Positions 24,890-33,583 of a stretch of 45,379 bases of DNA are shown piece after piece (within the stretch, counting starts at the first letter, position 1; the number at the start of each line of letters is the position of its first letter). Made by a program: the position numbers and the translations under genes. Below the pieces are notes generated by a model. That model made no database searches. It was not told where the DNA came from and saw only the letters and a program-made list of their open reading frames with translations. The stretch spans positions 1-45,379 of the forward strand of contig JAAYUF010000151.1 of assembly GCA_012517815.1 (NCBI GenBank). The letters are read 5' to 3'. The stretch is from Clostridiales bacterium. Its GTDB lineage: Bacteria > Bacillota > Clostridia > Christensenellales > Aristaeellaceae.

Positions 24890-26455
24890 ATGGCAAAGCA
24901 ATACCTGATGGCCATCGACGCCGGCACCGGCAGCGTGCGCGCCGTGCTGTTTGATCCGGACGGCGCGCAGTTGGGCTGCGTGCAGCGGGAATGGAACCAC
25001 CGGGAAGATCCCCGTTACCCCGGCAGCATGGATTTTGACTGGACGCAAAACTGGGCGCTCGCCTGCGAGTGCGTGCGGGGCGTGTTGGCCGAAACCGGCG
25101 CGGATCCGGCGCAGATCGCGGCGATCAGCACCACGTGCATGCGCGAGGGCATTGTGCTTTACGACGCGCAGGGGAACGAAATCTGGGCCTGCGCCAACGT
25201 GGACGCGCGCAGCAACGATGAAGTCGCCGAGCTGATCCGCATGAACCCGGAGCTGGAAAAGGAAATCTACGCCGTTTCCGGCCAGACCTACGCGCTGGGC
25301 GCGCTTCCCCGCATCCTCTGGGTAAAAAACAAGCGGCCCGATCTGTATGAGAAGGTCGCCAAGGTCGGCATGTTCAACGACTGGCTGATCTACCGGCTTA
25401 CCGGCGTGCTCGCGGTGGAACCCAGCAACGGCAGCACCACCGGCGTGTTCGATCTCCAGCAGCGCCGGTGGGACCGTTCCATCATGCGTAAAGTAGGTCT
25501 GCGCGACGATATTTTCCCGCCGGTTGCCGAGTGCGGCACGGTGGTGGGCGTCGTCAACGCCCGCGGCGCGGCCGATACGGGCCTGGCCGCCGGTACCACG
25601 GTCGTGGCCGGCGGCGGGGATTCCCAGCTGGGCTGCATCGGCGTGGGCGTGGTGGATCCCAGTCAGGCGGCGGTTTTTGGCGGCAGCTTCTGGCAGTATG
25701 AGTTCAATACCCCAAGCGGGGCCACCGATCCCAAGTGCCGCGTGCGCGTCAACTGCCACGCCGTGCCCGGCATGTGGCAGTACGAGGCGCTGGCTTTCCT
25801 GCCCGGCCTTGCGATGCGCTGGTACCGCGATGCCTTCTGCCAGGAAGAGGTGCGCCGCGCGGCCGAGCTGGGCACCGATCCCTACGCGCTGATGAACGAA
25901 CAGGCCGCCAAGGTGCCCGCCGGTTCCTACGGGATGATGTGCACCTTCAGCGATGTCATGAACTTCATCGCCTGGAAGCACGCCTCCCCCACCTTCACGA
26001 ACTTTAGCTTTGACGCGGCACGCTTTACCAAGTATACTTTCTATCGCGCCATTATGGAAAACGCGGCGCTGATCACCAAAGGCCATCTGGAGCTGGTGCG
26101 CGAAGCCACCGGGCACGCCCCGGAGGAGATCGTGTTCGCCGGCGGCGCGAGCAAGGGCGGCATCTGGTGCCAGATCGTGGCGGATGTGCTGGGCCTGCCG
26201 GTCAAGGTGCCGGTGGTTAAGGAGGCCACGGCCCTGGGCGCGGCAATCCTGGCCGGGTACGGTGTGGGGCTGTATGGGGATATTTCCGAAACGGCGCGCA
26301 GGCTGGTGCAATGGGAGACCACCTACCTCCCCGACCCGGAAAACCATCGGGTATACGAGGCCATGTACCAACCCTGGCGGGAGGTTTACAAGGCGCAGCT
26401 CGCGCTGAGCGACCGCGGCCTGACCCGGCATATGTGGATCGCCCCGGGCCTGTGA
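24890..26455 (+). CDS. lsrK: LsrK, autoinducer-2 kinase (FGGY family)
   Basis: This encodes a 521-residue FGGY carbohydrate kinase. It follows E. coli LsrK closely: YLMAIDAGTGSVRAVLFD at the start, SMDFDWTQNWALACEC, CMREGIVLYD, EIWACANVDAR, GGGDSQLGCIGVGVV, RWYRDAFC and the ending GLTRHMWIAPGL. It phosphorylates imported DPD, trapping AI-2 and creating the LsrR inducer. CGGAGG lies 6 bases before the ATG; the longer frame upstream lacks a site. It follows lsrR in one transcript. Confidence 0.95.
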   Translation: MAKQYLMAIDAGTGSVRAVLFDPDGAQLGCVQREWNHREDPRYPGSMDFDWTQNWALACECVRGVLAETGADPAQIAAISTTCMREGIVLYDAQGNEIWACANVDARSNDEVAELIRMNPELEKEIYAVSGQTYALGALPRILWVKNKRPDLYEKVAKVGMFNDWLIYRLTGVLAVEPSNGSTTGVFDLQQRRWDRSIMRKVGLRDDIFPPVAECGTVVGVVNARGAADTGLAAGTTVVAGGGDSQLGCIGVGVVDPSQAAVFGGSFWQYEFNTPSGATDPKCRVRVNCHAVPGMWQYEALAFLPGLAMRWYRDAFCQEEVRRAAELGTDPYALMNEQAAKVPAGSYGMMCTFSDVMNFIAWKHASPTFTNFSFDAARFTKYTFYRAIMENAALITKGHLELVREATGHAPEEIVFAGGASKGGIWCQIVADVLGLPVKVPVVKEATALGAAILAGYGVGLYGDISETARRLVQWETTYLPDPENHRVYEAMYQPWREVYKAQLALSDRGLTRHMWIAPGL

Positions 26456-26462
26456 CCGACAT

Positions 26463-26490
26463 CCGCGAAGGACCCAGCGCGGTTTTTTCC
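26463..26490 (+). terminator. Weak terminator after lsrK
   Basis: CCGCG, a 10-base loop, CGCGG and TTTTTTCC. The stem is only 5 bp but the T run is good and the hairpin begins 8 bases after the stop. Confidence 0.45.
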
Positions 26491-26661
26491 TTGCCTGTGC
26501 AGGGCGCGTAGCCTCGCGGCGCAGGGCCCCGACGCGGGGGCGGCGCAGGCAGACAGCCGGTGCGAGCGGCGCCGCAACAGATATCCGGCCCGGTTTTCCG
26601 GGTGAACGCGCGGCACGCCCTGCGGGCCGGCAGCGGATTGTGAAATTTGGAGGGGACGGCA

Positions 26662-27012
26662 ATGTTTATCATCCACGAGGACGATCGGGAGTATCGTTTC
26701 GGCGACAGCGGCCCGAAATACCTGATGAAAGGCCCGCGCATGAATTTCGCGATCGTGCAGTTTCAGGCGGGTCAGGACTTCAAGGCGCATTACCACAACA
26801 TCATGGAAGAAAACTTCTATATCCTCGAAGGCGAAGTGGATATCGTGGTGGACGGCGTGGTGCACCACCTGACCAAGGGCCAGCTGATTCACATCGAGCC
26901 GTCGGAAGTGCATTACGTGGTCAACAACTCAAACGGCGTCGTGCGCATGATTTCCACGCTCGCGCCCTATACCGATCCCGATAAGATCGACGTGGAAGAC
27001 TACGAGTTTTAA
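26662..27012 (+). CDS. Small single-domain cupin protein, candidate stand-in for LsrG
   Basis: This encodes 116 residues, one cupin barrel. Motif 1 is visible as AHYHNIMEENFYILEGEVDI (HxH then E, G) and motif 2 as PSEVHYVVNN, giving likely metal ligands His, His, Glu and His. Cupins with this architecture include sugar and sugar-phosphate isomerases. It lies 206 bases after lsrK on the same strand, beyond a weak terminator, with its own GGAGGGG site. The locus has no LsrG (the monooxygenase-fold isomerase that acts between LsrK and LsrF), so this protein is an attractive candidate for that isomerisation. That role is inference from position and fold only. Confidence 0.85.
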   Translation: MFIIHEDDREYRFGDSGPKYLMKGPRMNFAIVQFQAGQDFKAHYHNIMEENFYILEGEVDIVVDGVVHHLTKGQLIHIEPSEVHYVVNNSNGVVRMISTLAPYTDPDKIDVEDYEF

Positions 27013-27216
27013 ACGCCTGAGGCAGGGGCCTATGCCTGCCGCCCTGCCGGCAAAGCGGCGGAATCGATTCCCACGCGCCGGCACGGCAACCGCGCCGCCC
27101 GCCTGCCCAATGGCACAACGCCGTTTGGCAGGGGCATCCGGCAGCCCGGCATGAACGCAACCATACCCTCTCGGCCGCCGCGTGCGGACGGGCGGCAAAT
27201 CAAAGCATCAAGCCGG

Positions 27217-27266
27217 GGAGCGGCGGGTTGGACTGCGCCGGGCAGGCCGTACCGCCGCTCCTTTTT
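27217..27266 (+). terminator. Terminator after the cupin gene
   Basis: A perfect 10-bp stem GGAGCGGCGG / CCGCCGCTCC with a 25-base loop is followed directly by TTTTT. Confidence 0.65.
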
Positions 27267-27313
27267 GGGTGGACCGCCCCCGCGCCGGGCCGTGCGAAGG
27301 CTAGAGCAACGCT

Positions 27314-27601
27314 TACCCCGCGACCCTCGCGTCGGCGGAAGCCTGCCATAGCTTTCCGTTTCCCTTGGCGCGTTGACAATAGCTGCCCGTACCCCGCAAC
27401 CCTCGCGTCGGCGGAAGCCTGCCATAGCTTTCCGCTTCCCTTGGCGCGTTGACAATGGCTGCCCGTACCCCGCGACTCTCGCGTCGGCGGAAGCCTGCCA
27501 TGGCTTTCCGTTTCCCTTGGCGCGTTGACAATGGCTGCCCGTACCCCGCGACCCTCGCGTCGGCGGAAGCCTGTTATAGCTTTCCGTTTCCCTTGGCGCG
27601 C
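27314..27601. repeat. 76-bp tandem repeat array, 3.8 copies
   Basis: Units start at 27314, 27390, 27466 and 27542 with exact 76-base spacing; the last is about 60 bases. Copies differ at only a few positions. Each begins TACCCCGC, contains CGCGTCGGCGGAAGCCTG, and CGGAAGC...GCTTTCCG that can pair, and ends with a TTGACAATxGCTGCCCG segment. Confidence 0.95.
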
Positions 27602-27640
27602 CGGACTGTCCGTTTCTGCTTCCACCGCTTTGGCATCAGA

Positions 27641-27673
27641 TTGTCACCCATATGATCGGTTTTAGGTTGACAT
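27641..27673 (+). promoter_or_regulatory. BirA-type biotin operator upstream of bioY
   Basis: TTGTCACCC, a 15-base spacer and GGTTGACAT fit the 9-N15-9 BirA operator (TTGTNAACC...GGTTNACAA) with one mismatch in each half. The right half overlaps the -35 hexamer, so biotin-loaded BirA would block RNA polymerase. Confidence 0.8.
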
Positions 27674-27695
27674 TTCGCACGCGCTCTGCTATGAT
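27667..27695 (+). promoter_or_regulatory. Sigma-A promoter of bioY
   Basis: TTGACA, 17 bases, TATGAT, 27 bases before the ATG. Confidence 0.85.
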
Positions 27696-27721
27696 GCACA
27701 TCGTTTGAGGAAACGCGCGAA

Positions 27722-28294
27722 ATGAAGTCGATGGTCATGCCCCGTGCCCGCACCCGTCTGTCTACGCAGGACCTTGTTTACATCTCGCTGTTTGCGGTGC
27801 TGATCGCCATCTGCGCCTGGATTTCGATCCCCTCGACCGTGCCGTTTACGATGCAGACCTTCGCGGTGATGTGCGCCATGGGTCTGCTGGGCGGCAAGCG
27901 CGGCGTGCTGGCGGTTGTGCTCTATCTGCTGCTGGGGGCGGTCGGCCTGCCGGTGTTTTCCGGGTTCCGCGGCGGGCTTGGCATGCTGCTGGGCGTAACC
28001 GGCGGGTATCTGGTCGGTTTTCTCTGTTCCGCGCTGCTGTACTGGCTTTGGACGTCCCTATTCGGTGAAAAGCCGCTGGCGCGGTTTTCCGGCATGCTGC
28101 TGGGGCTGGTCGCGTGCTATGCTTTCGGCACTTGGTGGTTCATGATCGCCTACGCGGGCGCCACCGGCCCCGTCGGCCTTGCGACGGCGCTCGGCTGGTG
28201 CGTGGTGCCGTTCCTGATCCCCGAGGCGGTCAAGGTTGCGCTGGCGTTCTTCGTCGTTGGCACCGTTCCCCGGCGCGTCAAAGCCTTCCGGTAG
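27722..28294 (+). CDS. bioY: BioY, biotin transporter substrate-binding (ECF S) component
   Basis: This encodes a 190-residue membrane protein with about six helices. The BioY pattern is clear: VPFTMQTFAVMCAMGLLGGKRG, LYLLLGAVGLPVFSGFRGGLG, GVTGGYLVGF and FLIPEAVKVALA near the C-terminus. BioY binds biotin and imports it alone or with a shared EcfAT module, which is not in this window. GAGG lies 11 bases before the first ATG; starts at codons 4 or 6 are possible. A BirA-like operator over its promoter supports the assignment. Confidence 0.95.
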   Translation: MKSMVMPRARTRLSTQDLVYISLFAVLIAICAWISIPSTVPFTMQTFAVMCAMGLLGGKRGVLAVVLYLLLGAVGLPVFSGFRGGLGMLLGVTGGYLVGFLCSALLYWLWTSLFGEKPLARFSGMLLGLVACYAFGTWWFMIAYAGATGPVGLATALGWCVVPFLIPEAVKVALAFFVVGTVPRRVKAFR

Positions 28295-28465
28295 CCGGGC
28301 ACGTTCACGGTCGCTTACCGGCAGCATGGTCATGCGGATGGTGGAAATCGCAACCCCGGAACCGGAGAACGGCAAAACAGGCGGCGGCCTTTCACGTTGA
28401 AGCAAGTGTTGAGGCAAGCGTTGGTTCAACCGCCATCAGGCAAAGGGAAACTTTACCGCCAACAC

Positions 28466-28920
28466 GGGGAGCCGTTCCACCTTGGGAACGGCTCCCCCAG
28501 GCTGTCAAAGAACCCATACAATGTGCAGTGCCGCTCGCCTCATAGCGCCTTCGGCGCTGTTCGCTCGCTTAGTGAAATGCTGCGGCATCAGGCTTTGGGG
28601 CGCTGCCCCAAACCCCGCAAGGGCGGAGCCCTTGACCCATTTCCGCTGCGGCGGGGTTTTTTCGACAGCCTGGGGGAGCCGTTCCACCTTGGGAACGGCT
28701 CCCCGTCAGACTGTCGAATAACCCCGCCGCAGCAAAATTGGGTCCAGGGTGAAACCCTTGCGGGGTTTGGGCGGAGCACCAAAGCCTTATTCCGAAGCAT
28801 TTTGCCAAAGCGAGCGAACGGCCCGAAGGGCTATGAGGCGAGCGGCCCTACGGATTACATGGGTTCTTTAACAGCCAAAACGGGGGGCCGTTCCCCCTTG
28901 GGAACGGCCCCCCGTTTTGG
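28466..28920. repeat. Large imperfect palindrome (about 455 bp) built of hairpins and inverted arms
   Basis: Three related hairpins (28466-28497, 28673-28704, 28875-28920; core GCCGTTCC...GGAACGGC) are separated by two arms of about 170 bases. Arm 28499-28671 and arm 28709-28876 are inverted copies: each, on its own strand, contains AAGAACCCAT, CCGCTCGCCTCATAGC, CGTTCGCTCGCTT or TGTTCGCTCGCTT, AAACCCCGCAAGGG and TGCGGCGGGGTT. The arm ends GGCTGTC / GACAGCC are short terminal inverted repeats. The centre of symmetry is in the middle hairpin. No transposase is present. Confidence 0.9.
28875..28920. terminator. Perfect 21-bp hairpin, possible bidirectional terminator
   Basis: A perfect 21-bp stem (28875-28895 / 28900-28920) with loop CCTT. 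Each strand's 3' arm ends CCGTTTTGG, so a short T run is part of the stem; the nearest gene ending toward it is glgA, about 210 bases away. Confidence 0.55.
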
Positions 28921-29130
28921 CGGCGCATGCAGCACCATCAGGCGTTCGTTTGTTTCCGTTCGACTGCGGCGGGTCGCCTGTCCTCGCCGTTCACTCGCCG
29001 GGCAGGCGACCGGACAGCCGTGATCGAAACCATGCCTGCCGGTACCCCAAACCCTCGGGCAATACCCGTTTAGCACAGCCGCCGGCGCATGCGCTTGCGT
29101 CCCTTGATCGCGCGGATCCGGGGTTCCGCA

Positions 29131-30573
29131 TCAGATCGCCGTCGTCAGCTTCTCATAGATGGCGACATAGTCCCGCGCGCTGTGCGCCCAGCTGTAGTCG
29201 GCTTCCATCCCGCGCTTTTGCAGGGCTTCCAGCACCGGGCGGTCACCGTGGTAGAAGCCCAGCGCGCGCCGGATGACGGTCAGCATGTCGTGCGCGTTAT
29301 AGTTGAGGAAGGTAAACCCGTTGCCGACGTGGTTATACTCGTTGTAGCTGAGCACGGTATCGCGCAAACCGCCGGTTTCCCGCACGATGGGCACGGTGCC
29401 GTAGCGCATCGCAATCAGCTGGCTCAGGCCGCAGGGCTCAAACAGCGAGGGCATCAGGAAGAAATCCGCGCCCGCGTACAGCTTGTGCGCCAGCCCGTTA
29501 TCCATCGCAAAGCGCGCCGCGATCCTGCCCTTGTACTGCGTTTCCGCCCAGCTGAACAGGTTGGTGTAGCGCGCGTCGCCCATGCCGAGCACCGCGAGTT
29601 GCATGTTCTCGCCCATCATCTCGCCCAGCACGCAATCCACAAGATCCAGCCCCTTCTGGTTGGTCAGGCGGCCGACCATGGCGATCAGCGGGATGTCCGG
29701 GTTCACATCCAGCCCGAGTTCGGCCTGCAAGCGGCGTTTGTTCTCCGCCTTTCCGCTCAGGTCATCCCGCGAGAAGGGCGCGTAGATCAGCGGATCGTTC
29801 TGCGGATCGTACTCCGCGGTGTCGATGCCGTTGAGCACGCCGTAGAGCGTATCCTTGCGCGCACGAATGAGGCCGTCCAGCCGCTCGCCGTAGTACGCGG
29901 TGGTGATTTCCTCGGCGTAGCTGGGGCTCACGGTGGAGATGGCGTCGGCATAGACCAGCCCGGCTTTCATGAAGTTCGCACAGCCGTAACATTCCAGCTT
30001 GTCGCTGGACCACAGGCCGTCGCCCAGCCCCAGCACATCCTGCACTTCCCGGATGCCGAAAATGCCCTGGTATTGCAGGTTATGGATGGTGAAAAGGCTG
30101 CGGATGTCCGAATAGAACGGCAGGTGCGCGTACTGGATTTTCAGCAGCGCCGGCACCATGCCGCTTTGCCAGTCGTGCGCGTGCAGGATTGCCGGGTGGA
30201 ACTCGATCAGCGGAAGGGCGTTGAGCACCGCGCGGCAGAAGAAGCCGTAACGCTCGTACTCGTCCCCGCCGAGGCCGTAGATGTAGGGCCGGCCAAAGTA
30301 GTATTTATTGTCCAGGAAGTAGTAGGTCACGCCCTCGCGTTTGAGCATCAGCACGCCGCAGTACTGCCGCCGCCAGCCCAGCTGCACGTCGAAGTGCAGC
30401 ACAAACTGCATCTTCTGCTGCCATTCCTGCGCGATGTTGGTGTACAGGGGCAACATCACGCGCACGTCGTGGCCCTGCCTGGCCAGCACCGGCGCCAGCG
30501 AGCCGACAACGTCCGCCAGTCCCCCGGTTTTCACGAAAGGTACGCATTCGCTTGCCGTAAAAAGGATGTTCAT
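29131..30573 (-). CDS. glgA: Glycogen synthase GlgA
   Basis: This encodes a 480-residue GT5 ADP-glucose alpha-1,4-glucosyltransferase. Diagnostic motifs: VPFVKTGGLADVVGSL at residues 12-27 (ADP-glucose binding), HDWQSGMVPALL, MVGRLTNQKG starting the C-terminal Rossmann domain, and PSLFEPCGLSQLIAMRYG. Length is typical. GGAGAG precedes the ATG. It is the last gene of glgB-C-D-A, 413 bases after glgD. Confidence 0.96.
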   Translation of the reverse strand: MNILFTASECVPFVKTGGLADVVGSLAPVLARQGHDVRVMLPLYTNIAQEWQQKMQFVLHFDVQLGWRRQYCGVLMLKREGVTYYFLDNKYYFGRPYIYGLGGDEYERYGFFCRAVLNALPLIEFHPAILHAHDWQSGMVPALLKIQYAHLPFYSDIRSLFTIHNLQYQGIFGIREVQDVLGLGDGLWSSDKLECYGCANFMKAGLVYADAISTVSPSYAEEITTAYYGERLDGLIRARKDTLYGVLNGIDTAEYDPQNDPLIYAPFSRDDLSGKAENKRRLQAELGLDVNPDIPLIAMVGRLTNQKGLDLVDCVLGEMMGENMQLAVLGMGDARYTNLFSWAETQYKGRIAARFAMDNGLAHKLYAGADFFLMPSLFEPCGLSQLIAMRYGTVPIVRETGGLRDTVLSYNEYNHVGNGFTFLNYNAHDMLTVIRRALGFYHGDRPVLEALQKRGMEADYSWAHSARDYVAIYEKLTTAI

Positions 30574-30986
30574 CTTTCTCTCTCCTTATTGAGCCTTCGC
30601 CGGGCGGCGAACGCCCCAGAGTGTTCCGCAGGCGGGTTGGTTTCCTCCGCGGCGGAAGAACCGGCGGCTTTCCAGGCGGCGCGGGCATCCCGAAACGTGG
30701 CTTTTGGCGGTTCGGGACGGCTCGGCAACCACGGATCGCCACCTGTCCGCGTTTTCCGGCTTTCCGGACGGTGTGCCGCGCAAGAACGTTACCGGTTCGC
30801 GGGTCCGGCCCGCCATGGCCTGCCTGCCGTCGCCTGCCCCATAGGCGGGTTTGAGGCTTGACGCCCCGGCAGGTGGTCGGGATACGGCGTTCGTCTGTCG
30901 GGTCCGCCGTCCTGGCGCTGGGCCGAGCGCATCCGGGTCGTGGGCCCGGCTTGGATTTTCCCGGACAGGCCCGCCGTTTTCCGGGG
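30574..30986. other. Gap between glgD and glgA
   Basis: These 413 GC-rich bases contain only small frames without family resemblance. I see no promoter of good quality or terminator; it may be a decayed gene or a long spacer. Confidence 0.5.
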
Positions 30987-32114
30987 TCAGATCGTCATAT
31001 CCTTGGAGATGACGATCGGGTACGCGTTGGGGCCGATCAGCCTTCCGTCGCGCTTGATGATTGCCTGCTTGTCCAGAATGCAGTTCTCCAGCTGCACGCC
31101 TTCCTCAATCTGGCTGTCCTGCATGATTACGCAGTTCTTGACCTTGGCACCGGAGGCGATCTTCACGCCGCGGAACAGCACGCAGTTCTCCACCGTGCCG
31201 TCCACGATGCAGCCGTCCGCGACGATGGAATGAACCACCTTTGCGTTTTCCAGGTAGCGGGCGGGCAACTCGTCGCGCACCTTGGTGTACACCGGGTTAT
31301 CCTCGCGGAACAGCGCGTGGCGGATCTTGGGGTCGATCACGTCGAGGTTGAACTTGAAATAGCTCTGCACGCTGTCCATGCGGTAGCAGACATCCTTGTA
31401 CTCATACCCGCCCACCCGCATGCCCGCGTCGCGGATCAGGCGCTGAAACACGTCGCGCTGCATGTCGTGGTAGCCGTGCGCCGCGCCGCGGTCCACCAGG
31501 TCCATCAGCAGGTCCTTGCGCAGCAGGAACACCTCCATGCAGGTGTTCTCGTACCGCGGGCGCGTGGGGTCGATCTCCACGTCGGTGATCAGCCCGTCCG
31601 CCCCGATTTCAAAGTACGTGCCGTACTCGGGGCGCCGCATGTCGGGGTTGCGGGTGTACATGATGGTCACATCCACGCCGCTGCGGTTGTGCGCCTCGAA
31701 CATTTCCTCAAAGTTGGCGTTGAATACGATGGTGCTGTTGCACAGCAGCACGTATTCCTGACGGCTGCGGCGCAGGTAGCCGAAGTTGGAATGCAGCGCG
31801 TCCAGGCTCCCGTTGTACACGCCCACGTTTTCGCGGGTCAGAAACGGCGGCAGGATGTACAGGCCGTCGTTCTTGCCGTGCAGATCCCACTCCTTGCCGC
31901 TGCCCAGATGATCCATGAGGCTGTGGTAGTTCTTCTGCATGATCACGCCGACGTTCTTGACGCCGCTGTTGACCAGCCCGCTGACCAGAAAATCGATCAC
32001 GCGGTACCGGCCCGCGACGGGCATGGCGGCGATGGCGCGGGCCAGCGTCAGTTCCCGGAGAAAGCTGTCCTTTTCGCCGGTATAAATGATTCCCATCACA
32101 TTTTTCATGGCCAT
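30987..32114 (-). CDS. glgD: GlgD, regulatory subunit of ADP-glucose pyrophosphorylase
   Basis: This encodes 375 residues with the nucleotidyltransferase fold and a C-terminal left-handed beta helix. At the N-terminus, where GlgC has the catalytic GGxGxRL loop, this protein has IIYTGEKDSFLRELT, the usual substitution in GlgD. It retains RYRVIDFLVSGLVNSG and hexapeptide-like repeats at the end (VADGCIVDGTVENCVLF). In Bacillus GlgC and GlgD form a heterotetramer in which GlgD modulates GlgC. It starts 31 bases after glgC. The first or third codon may be the start. Confidence 0.93.
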   Translation of the reverse strand: MAMKNVMGIIYTGEKDSFLRELTLARAIAAMPVAGRYRVIDFLVSGLVNSGVKNVGVIMQKNYHSLMDHLGSGKEWDLHGKNDGLYILPPFLTRENVGVYNGSLDALHSNFGYLRRSRQEYVLLCNSTIVFNANFEEMFEAHNRSGVDVTIMYTRNPDMRRPEYGTYFEIGADGLITDVEIDPTRPRYENTCMEVFLLRKDLLMDLVDRGAAHGYHDMQRDVFQRLIRDAGMRVGGYEYKDVCYRMDSVQSYFKFNLDVIDPKIRHALFREDNPVYTKVRDELPARYLENAKVVHSIVADGCIVDGTVENCVLFRGVKIASGAKVKNCVIMQDSQIEEGVQLENCILDKQAIIKRDGRLIGPNAYPIVISKDMTI

Positions 32115-32144
32115 GGCGATCTCCTCTTTTCCTTCGGTTTTCGG

Positions 32145-33317
32145 TTACTGATCGCGCTGCTCGCCCGCCAGAACGGCGGAGCCGGCCGCAAGCTTCACGT
32201 TTTGACCGATCACGGCGATGTTGCCCGTCTCTTCCCCCACCCTGGAGCCCGCGCCGATCACCGCGCCTTCCGCGACGATCGCGCGGCACACCTGCGCGCC
32301 GCGCTCGATGACGGCGTTGGGCATCACGACGCTGTCCACGACGCTGGCGCCCTGCATCACCTGCACGCCCGCGAAGAGCACGCTGTGTTCCACGCGCCCG
32401 TACACCTCGCAGCCCTCGGTGATCAGGCTGGAGCGCACCACCGCGCCCTCGGCCACGTAGTGCGGCGCGACGCCCGGGTTGCGGCCGTAGATGCGCCATT
32501 TTTTATCATACAGGTCGATGGGCATGGGCATGTTCAATAAGTCCATATTGGCTTCCCAAAGGCTCTCGACGGTGCCGACATCCTTCCAATAGCCGTCGAA
32601 ATCAAACGCGAACAGCTTTTGCCGGTCGCCCAGCATGTTGGGGATGATATTCTTGCCAAAGTCGTTGCTGCTTTTGGGGTCGCCGGCATCTTCGGCAAGG
32701 TATTTGCGCAGCTTGTCCCAGGTGAACATGTACACGCCCATGCTGGCCTTGTTGTTCTTGGGCTTCTGCGGTTTTTCCTCAAACTCGACGATCACGTTGT
32801 TCGCGTCGGTATTCATAATGCCAAAGCGAGGCGCTTCTTCCCAGGGCACCTCGCGCACGGCGATGGTCACGTCCGCTTCCTTGTCGATATGGTAGCGCAG
32901 CATGGCGTTGTAATCCATCTTGTAGATGTGATCGCCGCTCAGGATCAGCACATAGTCGGGGTTAAACTGCTCGATAAAGGCGATGTTCTGGTAGATGGCG
33001 TTGGCGGTGCCGGTGTACCATTCCCCCTGTTTGCCCTTCACATACGGCGGAAGCACGTACACGCCTCCGTGCGCAAGGTCCAGGTCCCAGGGAGAGCCGC
33101 TGCCGATATAGGCGTTGAGCTCCAGCGGCTGATACTGCGTGAGGACGCCCACGACATCAATGCCACTGTTGGTGCAGTTGCTCAGCGGAAAGTCGATGAT
33201 GCGATATTTCCCCCCATATGGAATGGCGGGCTTGGCCATGTTGGCCGTTAAAATGCCCAGCCGGCTTCCCTGCCCGCCCGCCAGCAGCATGGCGATGCAT
33301 TGTTTCTTTCTTGACAT
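32145..33317 (-). CDS. glgC: ADP-glucose pyrophosphorylase catalytic subunit GlgC
   Basis: This encodes a 390-residue glucose-1-phosphate adenylyltransferase. The catalytic loop [13 protein letters not shown] is at residues 9-21. [37 protein letters not shown] and VEFEEKP are all present. The C-terminal beta-helix follows. It makes ADP-glucose, the committed step of glycogen synthesis. I chose the ATG at 33317 (AAGGAG 9 bases upstream); the long frame upstream runs through glgB in another frame and lacks a site. Confidence 0.96.
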   Translation of the reverse strand: MSRKKQCIAMLLAGGQGSRLGILTANMAKPAIPYGGKYRIIDFPLSNCTNSGIDVVGVLTQYQPLELNAYIGSGSPWDLDLAHGGVYVLPPYVKGKQGEWYTGTANAIYQNIAFIEQFNPDYVLILSGDHIYKMDYNAMLRYHIDKEADVTIAVREVPWEEAPRFGIMNTDANNVIVEFEEKPQKPKNNKASMGVYMFTWDKLRKYLAEDAGDPKSSNDFGKNIIPNMLGDRQKLFAFDFDGYWKDVGTVESLWEANMDLLNMPMPIDLYDKKWRIYGRNPGVAPHYVAEGAVVRSSLITEGCEVYGRVEHSVLFAGVQVMQGASVVDSVVMPNAVIERGAQVCRAIVAEGAVIGAGSRVGEETGNIAVIGQNVKLAAGSAVLAGEQRDQ

Positions 33318-33403
33318 ACGGGTTCCACTCCTTATCGTATGTGATGGGGACGGGCCGCCGCTCCCGGCCGGGCCATCGGCGGGCGCGGCGGCGCTTTTGC
33401 GGG

Positions 33404-33583
33404 TTACTTTTTGCGTACGGCGCGGCCCTTGGCCAGTTCCTTCTGATCGGTTACGGCTGTGCCTTTCCCGGGGCTCTTGGCCGTTTCCTTGGCCTTTGCC
33501 TTGGCGGCTTCCGCCTTGGCCTTCAGGGTTGCGGTACGGTCGTCCTTCGCCGCCAGCGCGAGCGTCCTGCTGTCGTCGGGCAT
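33404..33583 (-). CDS. Possible nested small basic protein inside the glgB 3' end
   Basis: In frame with glgB, GGAGGAGGAG lies 8 bases before an ATG at 33583. Translation from there gives a 59-residue Ala/Lys-rich protein (pI strongly basic) that shares the glgB stop. Such a strong internal ribosome site is unlikely by chance. Either this is an independent gene whose upstream glgB stop has been lost, or both products are made. I do not recognise a family; the composition suggests a nucleic-acid-binding or disordered peptide. Confidence 0.5.
   Translation of the reverse strand: MPDDSRTLALAAKDDRTATLKAKAEAAKAKAKETAKSPGKGTAVTDQKELAKGRAVRKK

Larger units (their letters stand above)
27013..27721. 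other. Long intergenic region between cupin and bioY
   Basis: It holds a terminator (27217-27266), the 76-bp tandem array (27314-27601), a BirA-like operator and the bioY promoter. Small frames across the array are created by the repeat and shift frame with each copy because 76 is not a multiple of 3. Confidence 0.7.
28295..29130. other. Long intergenic region between bioY and glgA
   Basis: Most of it is the palindrome at 28466-28920. The flanks (28295-28465, 28921-29130) show no gene. Confidence 0.7.

Noticed and set aside
27314-27601. CRISPR array
   Set aside because: The 76-bp units are contiguous and alike throughout; there are no unique spacers and no cas genes.
27030-27625. Small repetitive proteins on both strands of the 76-bp array
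   Set aside because: The period is not a multiple of 3, so each copy changes frame; the frames lack ribosome sites.
28397-29023. 208-residue plus-strand frame across the large palindrome
   Set aside because: It follows the inverted repeats and hairpins, with no start site or family match.
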